A stretch of DNA of 64,000 nt, taken from contig CAMDMZ010000021.1 in the NCBI GenBank assembly GCA_945902805.1, forward strand, positions 1-64,000, written 5' to 3'. The position numbers and the translations under genes are program-made. Source of the stretch: Propionivibrio dicarboxylicus (GTDB lineage: Bacteria; Pseudomonadota; Gammaproteobacteria; Burkholderiales; Rhodocyclaceae). Below the pieces are notes generated by a model. The model ran no database searches. It was not told the DNA's origin and worked only from the letters and a program-made list of their open reading frames with translations. Below, in pieces: positions 35,342-43,623 of this stretch (positions within the stretch are counted from its first letter, which is position 1; every line of letters begins with the position of its first letter).

Positions 35342-38300
35342 TCAGGCCAGCGTGGTCAGTGTGTCGGCGACAGCCATGGTAAAACGCGGAAGTTCAGCAT
35401 CAAGTCGTACCAGGGCGTTCCTGGCAATGGCCTCGGCATCCGGTAATTTCTGCTTCAGCGGCAGTTCGATCGCTGCCGCAATTTCCTGGATTTCCATAGC
35501 GCCCAGATTGCCGGCAGCGCCTTTGGTGGAGTGCGCAATGTCCTGCGCCTCATCCGGGTTACCTGCATCCAGTGCGGCGCGAATCCGGACGTGGTTCTGG
35601 CTGTGGTGGTCGACGAATATCTTGAGCAGGCGCAGGTAAGATGCCATTTTTCCTTGCACCGCGCTCAGTCCGACGGTGACATTCAGCCCGTCAATCTGCG
35701 CCAGTGCCTCGCTGGCCGTCGGTTTCGGTGCGGCGGCAATCGCTTCGGTTGGTGCTGTGTCGCTGGTGGCAGTCTGTGCCGCCGGAGTCGGCATCCACTG
35801 CAAGAGTGTGGAGAAGAAGTGGCTTGGATTGACCGGTTTGGTGATGAAGTCATTCATCCCCGCTTCCAGGCAGCGCGCCTTGTCCTCGACGAAGGCATTC
35901 GCCGTCATCGCGATGATCGGCACCCGCTCGCCACCAACCTGGCGACGGATGGTTCGCGTCGCTTCCAGCCCATCCATACGGGGCATTTGCATGTCCATCA
36001 GGATCAGGGCATAGGTGTTTTCACGGGTCAGTTTCGCCGCCTCGACGCCGTCGACGGCAATGTCAACCTCCAAAGCGGCATCACCGAGCAACATCGAGGT
36101 GATTTCACGATTGACCGGCTCGTCCTCAGCCAGCAGCACGCGACGGCCGGCATGGCTGGCCTGCAGGATGTCGACGGCATTGTGGATGTCGGCGCTGGTG
36201 TTGCCGGTCCGGGCGTCAAGATTCTTCTTCAGCCGCGCGGTGAACCAGAATGTGCTGCCGATGCCTTGGGTGCTGCTGACACCCGCATCGCCGTTCATCA
36301 GTTGCGCAATCTTGCGCGTGATGGCTAAGCCGAGACCGGTGCCGCCATACTTGCGCGTGGTCGAATTGTCGGCTTGCTCGAAGGCGGAAAAAAGTCGCGG
36401 AAACGATTCTGCCGCGATCCCGATCCCCGAGTCTTCGACCTCGAAGCGCAGCAAGGCACTCGCCGCATCCTGCTCGATCAGCGCTACGCGCAAATTGACC
36501 TTGCCGGCATCGGTGAATTTGACCGCGTTCGTCGCGTAGTTGAGTACGGCCTGTTGCAGGCGGGTGGAATCGCCGAGCAGATCCGGCAGCCCGGGGGCAA
36601 CCTGGCTGATCAGTTGCAGACGTTTGGCCTGGCTCTTGGACGCGAGCATCGAAATGACATTGCCGATCACGCTTTCGATCCGCAGCGGTGCTTCTTCCAG
36701 CACCAGCTTACCGGCCTCGATCTTCGAAACATCGAGCACGGCGTTGATGATGTCGAGCAGGTGTGTGCCGGCCGCTTCGAGCTTGTCGAGCCGATCCATC
36801 TGCGGCGGCGGCAGACCGCCACGGCGGATCAGGTGGGCCATGCCGGTGATCGCATTGAGCGGGGTCCGGATCTCGTGCGACATATTGGCGAGGAACGCCG
36901 TTTTCGCCACGTTGGCGGCCTCGGCCGCCTCCTTGGCAATGGCCAGTTGTTCGGTGCGTTTGCCGACCAGTTCTTCCAAATGCAAGCGGTGTTGCTGCAA
37001 CTCGGCATTGGCTTTCTTGTGTTCAGTGATGTCGGAACAGAAGCCCATTACCTGCTGGTTGGGTAGCGTGATGGCGCGCAAAGTGACATCGATGGTGCTG
37101 CCGTCCTTGCGCCGCAGCGTGAGATCAACGTCCTGCATACCCGCCGATTTCACGGACTCGAAGGTTTCGACATACTGATCGATTGGACCCGGCGGTGCCA
37201 GGTCGGCGACCGTCATCCGCAGCAGCTCCTCTTCGCTGTAGCCGACCATCTGGCATGCCGATGGATTGACTTCAACGTAGCGGCCTTCGAGGTCGGTGAC
37301 GAAAATTCCTTCCGGTGCGGATTCGATATAGGTCCGGTAGCGCGATTCGCTGGCTTGCAGGGTTTCGGTAGCGCGTTGTCCTTGCAACCAGGCGCGTCGG
37401 ATCAGCCACGCCGCGAAAATACTGCCGAGCAAAAAGGCACCCAGCAACATGAGGGTCTTCTGTACTTCGCGGTTCCAGGCATCGAAATAGTCTTCCGGCG
37501 CCATGCCGATGGTCAGGATGTAAGGAATGTGGCGAATACGCTGAAAGGCGTAGGTGCGCTCATAGCCGTCGGGGGCGTTCAAGGTGTGAAAGCGGCCATG
37601 GCTGACGCCCGACTCAAGCAGCGCTGTAAACTCGCTAGAAACCTTCTTGTCGCCCGATTGACCGGCCGGGCCTTCGACGGGTGGGACGCGTGTGAGTAGT
37701 CCCTTGTTGACGTTCCGGATGACGGCAGAGCCATGCGGACCGAGCTCGAGCTTGGCTAGGATCTGCGAAAAGTGACTGACCGGCATCGCCGCTGAGATCA
37801 CGCCGGCGAATGTGCCATCCGCTTTGCGGAACGAACGAGTAAAAGCCACGACGGGCGTTTTCGACACCCGTCCGAGTAGTGGTTCGGTAACGATCAGCGT
37901 TTGCCCTGGATTCTCTTTATGGGCAGCAAAAAATGGGCGGTCTGCGTAGCTTGCTGGACTTTCACGACTGACGCCCTTTCCCCAGAGCGCAAGACCCTCG
38001 GTATTGCTGACACGAAAGGCGTCGACCTCCGGGTGGCGCTTGCGGTGTGTTTCGAGCAATCGATTGATCCGCGCATCATCAAGGTGCCCCTCCGAACTCA
38101 TGTGTTCGAGCCAGTCGGCGATCGCCAGCAACGCCAGATCGATGCCACGGGACGAATCGGCGATGTTGTGTTCCAGCAGCTTGGCCAGGTTGCTGGTCGT
38201 CTCATTGACCTGTTCGATGGTCTTTTCGCGACTGAACTGCAGGCTCTGGATACCGATGGCGATCATCAGGACGTTGACGACAAGCACGCCCAGCACCAAC

Positions 38301-38374
38301 CAGCGGTGAAATCCGTTGGTGAGTGAGAACGGCGTGGGGCGATCAGTGGCGCCGCTATCGTTACGATCGTTCAT
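35342..38374 (-). CDS. Hybrid sensor histidine kinase (dCache-like, PAS, HisKA, HATPase, REC, HPt)
   Basis: 1010-aa membrane kinase. Membrane span 1 (about residues 24-46) and span 2 (about 310-330) enclose a periplasmic ligand-binding region of dCache/PDC type (ADRPFFAAHKENPGQTLI). Then PAS (about 340-455), HisKA with His in MSHEIRTPLNAITG (about 496), HATPase (DSGIGIAAESF, TGLGLAITRK), a receiver with Asp in LILMDMQMPRMDG (about 792), and HPt with His in AHSTKGAAGNLGAM (about 946). The full relay is within one protein; no partner regulator gene is adjacent. The ligand is unknown. Confidence 0.95.
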   Translation of the reverse strand: MNDRNDSGATDRPTPFSLTNGFHRWLVLGVLVVNVLMIAIGIQSLQFSREKTIEQVNETTSNLAKLLEHNIADSSRGIDLALLAIADWLEHMSSEGHLDDARINRLLETHRKRHPEVDAFRVSNTEGLALWGKGVSRESPASYADRPFFAAHKENPGQTLIVTEPLLGRVSKTPVVAFTRSFRKADGTFAGVISAAMPVSHFSQILAKLELGPHGSAVIRNVNKGLLTRVPPVEGPAGQSGDKKVSSEFTALLESGVSHGRFHTLNAPDGYERTYAFQRIRHIPYILTIGMAPEDYFDAWNREVQKTLMLLGAFLLGSIFAAWLIRRAWLQGQRATETLQASESRYRTYIESAPEGIFVTDLEGRYVEVNPSACQMVGYSEEELLRMTVADLAPPGPIDQYVETFESVKSAGMQDVDLTLRRKDGSTIDVTLRAITLPNQQVMGFCSDITEHKKANAELQQHRLHLEELVGKRTEQLAIAKEAAEAANVAKTAFLANMSHEIRTPLNAITGMAHLIRRGGLPPPQMDRLDKLEAAGTHLLDIINAVLDVSKIEAGKLVLEEAPLRIESVIGNVISMLASKSQAKRLQLISQVAPGLPDLLGDSTRLQQAVLNYATNAVKFTDAGKVNLRVALIEQDAASALLRFEVEDSGIGIAAESFPRLFSAFEQADNSTTRKYGGTGLGLAITRKIAQLMNGDAGVSSTQGIGSTFWFTARLKKNLDARTGNTSADIHNAVDILQASHAGRRVLLAEDEPVNREITSMLLGDAALEVDIAVDGVEAAKLTRENTYALILMDMQMPRMDGLEATRTIRRQVGGERVPIIAMTANAFVEDKARCLEAGMNDFITKPVNPSHFFSTLLQWMPTPAAQTATSDTAPTEAIAAAPKPTASEALAQIDGLNVTVGLSAVQGKMASYLRLLKIFVDHHSQNHVRIRAALDAGNPDEAQDIAHSTKGAAGNLGAMEIQEIAAAIELPLKQKLPDAEAIARNALVRLDAELPRFTMAVADTLTTLA

Positions 38375-38480
38375 GCGTGGAATGAAATTCCGAATGGATT
38401 GACGCAGGTTGGAAGATCCTGCAATTTGCGTTTAAGGCGCAATTATCCACTATTACTTTGTGCCTATGGAACGGGTTGTG

Positions 38481-39695
38481 CTAGACACATTGCCCGGCCA
38501 CCCAACCCGATGACCACGCCCACTGAAAGTTGTAGCCGCCCAGCCAGCCGGTGACGTCAACGACTTCGCCGATGAAGTAGAGGCCGGGGGTGGCCGTGGC
38601 TTCCATGGTCTTCGACGAGAGAGCGTCGGTGCTAACGCCACCAAGCGTTACCTCGGCCTTGGCAAAGCCGAGCGTGCCCGATGGCATCAGCGACCAGCTT
38701 TTCAGCCCGGCGGCGACATCCGCCAGATCGCGGTTCGAGAGTTCGCTGATAGGGCGTTCGAGCAATCGGGGATTGCCTTGCAGCGCGCACCACTCGTGGG
38801 CGAAGCGGCGCGGCAGATGCTCCGCCAGAAGATTCGGCAGGATCAGCTTGCTCTGTCGGTGCTCGGCCAGCCAGGCGCTGATATCGATGCCGGGCAACAG
38901 ATCGATGTCGACCGGCTGCTTCTTTCCGCTGTGGTAGTCCTGCATCTGCCAATAGCTGGAAATTTGCAGAATGGCCGGACCGGACAGGCCGCGATGGGTG
39001 ATGAGGACGTTTTCGCGAAACTGCGCGGCGTCGACTTGCGCCTTGGCGTCGAGCGTGGCGCCGGACAGCGGCTTCAGTGCCGTGAGCAGTTCCGGTGGCA
39101 GGGCCAGCGGGACCAGCGCCGGTTTGGGTGGAATCACCGGGATGCCGAATTGCTCGGCCAGCCGGTAGCCGAAGGGTGTTGCACCGAGCTTGGGAATGGC
39201 GAGGCCGCCGGTGGCGATCACCAGCGACTGGCACTGGAAGCGGCCTTGATCGGTGGTGATGGTGTAGCGATGTGGCGCACCGGAATCATGGCGTTCGACA
39301 TTCTGCACGGCGCAGTTCAAGGCCCAGCGCACTCCTGCGCCATCGCAGGCATCGCGCAGCATCGCGATGATCTGTTCGGCCGAGTCGTCGCAGAACAGTT
39401 GCCCGTGCTCGCGCTCGTGATAGGCGATGCGTCGTGCCTCGATCATGGCGATGAAGTGCTGCGGCGTGAAGCGGGCGAGGGCGGAACGGCAAAAGTGCGG
39501 GTTTTGCGAAAGGTAGTTGGCGGCGCTGACCGTGCGATTGGTGAAGTTGCAACGTCCGCCACCCGAGATGCGGATGCGTTCGCCGATCGTCGTGGCGTGA
39601 TCGATCAGCAACACGCGTCGGCCACGTGCCCCGGCTTGGGCCGCGCACATCATGCCGGCAGCACCGGCACCGATGACGATGACGTCAAGATTCAT
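38481..39695 (-). CDS. NAD(P)/FAD-dependent oxidoreductase, HI0933/YhiN family
   Basis: 404-aa flavoprotein. N-terminal FAD loop DVIVIGAGAAGMMCAAQAG and the very characteristic RIRISGGGRCNFTNR, then LATGGLAIPKLGATPFGY-like segment and C-terminal GEVVDVTGWLGGYNFQWAWSS in parts. Function of the family is not firmly known. Its start overlaps the stop of the EamA gene by four bases (ATGA), so these two minus-strand genes are coupled. Confidence 0.92.
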   Translation of the reverse strand: MNLDVIVIGAGAAGMMCAAQAGARGRRVLLIDHATTIGERIRISGGGRCNFTNRTVSAANYLSQNPHFCRSALARFTPQHFIAMIEARRIAYHEREHGQLFCDDSAEQIIAMLRDACDGAGVRWALNCAVQNVERHDSGAPHRYTITTDQGRFQCQSLVIATGGLAIPKLGATPFGYRLAEQFGIPVIPPKPALVPLALPPELLTALKPLSGATLDAKAQVDAAQFRENVLITHRGLSGPAILQISSYWQMQDYHSGKKQPVDIDLLPGIDISAWLAEHRQSKLILPNLLAEHLPRRFAHEWCALQGNPRLLERPISELSNRDLADVAAGLKSWSLMPSGTLGFAKAEVTLGGVSTDALSSKTMEATATPGLYFIGEVVDVTGWLGGYNFQWAWSSGWVAGQCV

Positions 39696-40585
39696 GGCGG
39701 CCGGTGGCTGGCCAGTTCATTCAGCACCAGGGCGCCCAACACCAGGGCACCGCCGACGAGCGTGCTGGTGGTCGGCACTTCACCGGCTCCAAGCCAGGCC
39801 AGGAGAATGCCGAAGATCACTTCAAGCAAGGCCAATAGTGAGATTTCGGGGGCGGGCAAAACACGCGTCAGGCGCACGACGATCAGACACGGAATGGCCA
39901 GTTGCACGACGCCGAGCAGTGCCAGCAGACCAAGATCGTGATTCGATGCCTGCAGCGGCCAGGCAAAAGGCAAGGTGGCGGCCGCCGAAAGTAGCGCGCC
40001 GACCAGGATCGCCGGCAGCATATCCTGCACTGGGGTGCCGTTATCGCGAGCTTTGCCGGCGAGGCCTTGCAACAAGGTCCAATTGACCGAGGCGGCGACG
40101 GGCACCACCAGCGCAACTAGGCTACCGACCAGCGACATGCCGTGCGTAGCCTCCTCGCCGAACATTCCGGCAATGCCGATGACGGCGGCAATAATCGCGG
40201 CCCAGGTTCGGCGCGGGAGTTTGTGTTGCAGAAAAACGCGAGCGAAGAGTGCCGTGAGCAAGGGGCCGGCAGCCATGGTGACCAGCACGTTGGCGACCGA
40301 CGTCAGCGTCAAGGCAACCATGAACGAGGTGTACATCACACCCCAGCACACCCCGGAAATCCAGATCACCCGTGGGCCGCGCAGCAGGATGCGCCAAAGA
40401 TCGGCGCCGCGCATTACCGTCAGAATTGTGGCCAGAGCGACCGCGTTGAAGAGGCTGCGCCAGAAGGTGACCTCGAAACTGCGAGCCGCATCGAGATGGC
40501 GTGTGACGACGCCGGCGATGCTCCAGAGCAGAGTGGCGAGCACCATCAGGGCGACGGCGCGCGAGTGCGAAAGTGGTGGTGACAT
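39692..40585 (-). CDS. EamA/DMT-family transporter
   Basis: 297-aa inner-membrane protein with ten predicted membrane segments in two EamA repeats (first ALMVLATLLWSIAGVVTRHL, second starting near VALVVPVAASVNWTLLQ). This superfamily exports metabolites such as amino acids, but substrate cannot be assigned. I chose ATG 40585 because the 15-residue ORF-track extension is encoded by the dispersed repeat region upstream and lacks family match. Confidence 0.88.
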   Translation of the reverse strand: MSPPLSHSRAVALMVLATLLWSIAGVVTRHLDAARSFEVTFWRSLFNAVALATILTVMRGADLWRILLRGPRVIWISGVCWGVMYTSFMVALTLTSVANVLVTMAAGPLLTALFARVFLQHKLPRRTWAAIIAAVIGIAGMFGEEATHGMSLVGSLVALVVPVAASVNWTLLQGLAGKARDNGTPVQDMLPAILVGALLSAAATLPFAWPLQASNHDLGLLALLGVVQLAIPCLIVVRLTRVLPAPEISLLALLEVIFGILLAWLGAGEVPTTSTLVGGALVLGALVLNELASHRPP

Positions 40586-40613
40586 GGTGTGTGCGCCGGG
40601 GCTGTGTCGGAAC

Positions 40614-40639
40614 CGCCGTCCCGCCAGCACCGACTTTTT
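40614..40639 (+). repeat. Dispersed repeat, copy 8
   Basis: CGCCGTCCCGCCAGCACCGA then CTTTTT, in the 59-base gap between the DUF1854 gene stop (40645) and the eamA start, both on the minus strand. Confidence 0.87.
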
Positions 40640-40644
40640 AGGCT

Positions 40645-41109
40645 CTAAAGAAAACGATCAAGCAAGCGCCGGCTGTGGGCATCGAGGGTGAACAGGTCGG
40701 GGATGCGGTAGTTCATGCCGTGGCTGTCCGTGATGAGCAATTCACCTTGCCCAATGCGGCGAATATCTTCTTCGCCGCGCAAGGTGAATTCGGTTGCGCC
40801 ACGGTCAGTATTGACGCGCCATTGACTGGGTGTGGCGAAGGCCGAGACGGCGACTAGTTGCTTGACCTCGGGCACAAATTCGCGCTGGGCCAGTTCGTCC
40901 TGCACCAGCGTTTGCTCGTTGTCGGGCAATTCGGATAGCCGCGCGATCCAGGCCAGTTCGTGGCCGTCAGTGCTGACCAGCGAAACGCCTTCGTCGGGGG
41001 CGGCGATCGGAAAGGCGCGCACGGCGACAACGCCTTCATGCTGTTGGCCGTCATTGGTGATCAGCACGAGGCGGCCAAAACTGTTGCGGCTGAGAGTGAA
41101 ATCGCTCAT
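40645..41109 (-). CDS. DUF1854 protein associated with cyanophycin loci
   Basis: 154-aa soluble protein of the DUF1854 family, which is recurrently found beside cyanophycin synthetase genes and an ABC transporter. FTLSRNSFGRLVLITNDGQQ, RAFPIAAPDEGVSLVS and HELAWIARLSELPD are the conserved blocks, and LDAHSRRLLDRFL ends the protein. It overlaps the ABC gene by four bases. Biochemical role unknown; the association with cyanophycin metabolism is known from context, not from this sequence. Confidence 0.85.
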   Translation of the reverse strand: MSDFTLSRNSFGRLVLITNDGQQHEGVVAVRAFPIAAPDEGVSLVSTDGHELAWIARLSELPDNEQTLVQDELAQREFVPEVKQLVAVSAFATPSQWRVNTDRGATEFTLRGEEDIRRIGQGELLITDSHGMNYRIPDLFTLDAHSRRLLDRFL

Positions 41110-43382
41110 AGGGCACCGCCTTCCAGCAGCAGTTCTTCGGCATGGCGTTGTTGCGCCTGATAGAGCCGGTAGTAGTGGCCTTCGCGCGCCATCAGGTCGT
41201 CGTGGCCACCCACTTCGACAATCAAGCCACGATCCATCACCACCAGGCGGTCGGCCTTGCGCAGTGTGGACAGGCGGTGCGCGATGGCGATCGTGGTGCG
41301 GCCGGCGACAAGATTGTCCAGCGCACGCTGGATTTCCTTTTCGGTCTCGGTATCGACGGCCGAGGTGGCTTCGTCGAGGATCAATAAGCGGGGATCAATT
41401 AACAACGCACGGGCGATGGAAACCCGTTGCCGCTCGCCGCCGGAAAGTCCCTGGCCGCGTTCGCCGACCAGGGAGTCATAGCCTTGCGGCAGGCGCAGGA
41501 TAAATTCGTGGGCGTGCGCGGCGCGAGCAGCGGCGACGATTTCCTCACGCGTGGCCTCAGGCTTGCCATAGGCGATGTTCTCGGCCACCGAACCGAAGAA
41601 CAGGAAGGGCTCCTGCAACACCAGGCCGATGTGGCGTCGATATTCGGCGACCGGAATCGAGCGCAGATCGACGCCATCGATGCGAATCGAACCATCCGTG
41701 ACATCGTAGAAGCGACAGATCAGATTGACCAGCGTACTCTTACCTGAACCGCTATGACCGACCAGGCCGATCATCTCACCGGGCCGAATCTGCAGCGACA
41801 GGTCGCGGATTACCGAACGGCTGCCATAGCGGAAACCGACCTCGCGCAGTTCGACAGCGCCGGTGACGTTTTCCAGATGGATGGGCCGCGTCGGTTCTGG
41901 TACGGTGGAGACGTGATCGAGGATGTCGAAGATGCGCTTGGCGCCGGCCGCAGCTTTTTGCGTCACGGAAACAATACGGCTCATCGAGTCCAGGCGCGCG
42001 TAAAAACGGCCGATGTAGGCGAGAAAGGCGGTGAGCACGCCGACCGTGATCTGGCTTTTTGACACCAGCCAGATACCGAAGCCCCAGACCACCAGCAGTC
42101 CAATCTCGGTCAGCAGCGAAACTGTGGGTGTGAACAGCGACCAGGTGCGATTGAGTTTGTCGTTGATTTCCAGATTGTGCTGGTTGGCGTCGCGGAAGCG
42201 CTTGGCCTCACGTGATTCTTGGGCGAAGGCCTTGACCACGCGAATGCCGGGAATGGTATCGGCCAGCACATTGGTGACCTGGCCCCAGACGCGGTCGATC
42301 TTTTCAAAGCCGGTGCGCAAGCGGTCGCGCACCAGATGGATCAACCACGCGATCAAGGGCAGCGGCAGCAGCGTGACCAGTGCCAGTGAGGGATTGATGC
42401 TGAACAAGATCACGGCGGTCATGCCGATCATCAATACGTCGGTGGCGAAGTCGAGCAAGTGCAGCGACAAAAAGACGCTGATACGGTCGGTTTCCGAGCC
42501 GATACGCGCCATCAGATCGCCGGTGCGTTTGCCACCGAAGTATTCGAGCGAGAGCTGCAGCAGGTGCTCGAAGGTGGTGGTGCGCAGGTCAGCAGCAATG
42601 CGTTCCGAGGCCAGGGCAAGGATGTAGGTCTTGGCCCAGCCCAGACCCCACGACAGCAGCGCGGCACCGAATAAGCCGGCGAGATACAGCCCGACCATGG
42701 CGGGATCGATGTGCTGGCCGGCGTGAAAGGGGATCAGGATATCGTCCATCAGCGGGATGGTGAGGTAGGGCGGCACCAGCGTCGCCGCCGTCGAGCCCAA
42801 CATCAGCAGGAAACCCGCCAGCAACTGGCCCTGGTACGGTTTGGCGAAACGCCACAGGCGCAGCAAGGTCCAGGTCGAGGGCGGCGTTTGTTCGACGCGA
42901 GTGCAGATCGGACACTCGTCCTCGTCAGGTGGCAGCGGGGCCTTGCAGTTGGGGCAGACGTCGTTGTTGTCGATAGGTGCCGGGGCGCCGGTCGCTATCG
43001 CCAGGCGTTGGCTTTCGAACAGCTTGATCAGGCGCTGTGCGGCGAGGTTCTGTTCCAGCGTGTAGCGCCAGCGGGCGAGCCGTTGCTGCAGGTCGTACAG
43101 CTCCAAAGTACCGATGCCGGCGTGATCGAAGTGCCCGAGCCGCAGTTCGTCGTGCAGCGGCCAGTGTTCCCATTGGGCGGAATCGGCACGGCGGGCGAGC
43201 AACTCACGCTCGCAGAGAACGATGCAGGTCCGGGAAAAATTCAGACGCTCGTCGAGATCGACTTCCAGCCAGGCGACGACGACGGCGTCCGGTGCCAGTT
43301 CGGTATTCAGGCCGTCGCGCCAGGTAGCGGGAAAAGACTCGGGGAATCGTGAAAGGGATGGCAAGGCAGGGCGGAGGTTCAT
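41106..43382 (-). CDS. Cyanophycin-associated ABC transporter (fused permease/ATPase)
   Basis: 758-aa type IV (exporter-fold) ABC half-transporter with an unusual N-terminal extension of about 170 residues. That extension holds a zinc ribbon, CPNCKAPLPPDEDECPIC (about residues 140-158). The permease domain follows (about 175-450, six spans), then the ATPase with Walker [17 protein letters not shown] (about 537), signature LSGGERQRVSIARALL and Walker B LLILDEATSAVD. It is divergent from cphA' and coupled to DUF1854. A role in moving cyanophycin building blocks or degradation peptides is inference only. Confidence 0.9.
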   Translation of the reverse strand: MNLRPALPSLSRFPESFPATWRDGLNTELAPDAVVVAWLEVDLDERLNFSRTCIVLCERELLARRADSAQWEHWPLHDELRLGHFDHAGIGTLELYDLQQRLARWRYTLEQNLAAQRLIKLFESQRLAIATGAPAPIDNNDVCPNCKAPLPPDEDECPICTRVEQTPPSTWTLLRLWRFAKPYQGQLLAGFLLMLGSTAATLVPPYLTIPLMDDILIPFHAGQHIDPAMVGLYLAGLFGAALLSWGLGWAKTYILALASERIAADLRTTTFEHLLQLSLEYFGGKRTGDLMARIGSETDRISVFLSLHLLDFATDVLMIGMTAVILFSINPSLALVTLLPLPLIAWLIHLVRDRLRTGFEKIDRVWGQVTNVLADTIPGIRVVKAFAQESREAKRFRDANQHNLEINDKLNRTWSLFTPTVSLLTEIGLLVVWGFGIWLVSKSQITVGVLTAFLAYIGRFYARLDSMSRIVSVTQKAAAGAKRIFDILDHVSTVPEPTRPIHLENVTGAVELREVGFRYGSRSVIRDLSLQIRPGEMIGLVGHSGSGKSTLVNLICRFYDVTDGSIRIDGVDLRSIPVAEYRRHIGLVLQEPFLFFGSVAENIAYGKPEATREEIVAAARAAHAHEFILRLPQGYDSLVGERGQGLSGGERQRVSIARALLIDPRLLILDEATSAVDTETEKEIQRALDNLVAGRTTIAIAHRLSTLRKADRLVVMDRGLIVEVGGHDDLMAREGHYYRLYQAQQRHAEELLLEGGAL

Positions 43383-43623
43383 GGTTGATGCGGAAAGTGA
43401 AACAAAGGGAAACAGCGTGCTTTAACGCGATTCAGGAAGGCCGGAAAGGGGTTAACATCGAAGCGTTTACACTCAACGACAGCCTGATTTGCGACTGAAA
43501 ACTACGGGATCGCGTTTGTGATCAGGCGAGAATCGATCAACCACAGTATAAGGTACCGACGTCCGGCACCCGCGCGGTTTGCGGGATCTGCTCGTTCAAT
43601 ACCAGCGATCGACATGAACCCAC
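43383..43623. other. Divergent intergenic region, ABC transporter / cphA'
   Basis: 241 bases that must contain the promoters of both cyanophycin-locus transcripts. A TATAAG at 43547-43552 could be a -10 box for cphA', but no good -35 is spaced to it. No clear operator or hairpin is seen. Confidence 0.4.

Noticed and set aside
43547-43552. TATAAG as the cphA' promoter -10
   Set aside because: No acceptable -35 box at 15-19 bases upstream; kept only as a remark in the intergenic entry.
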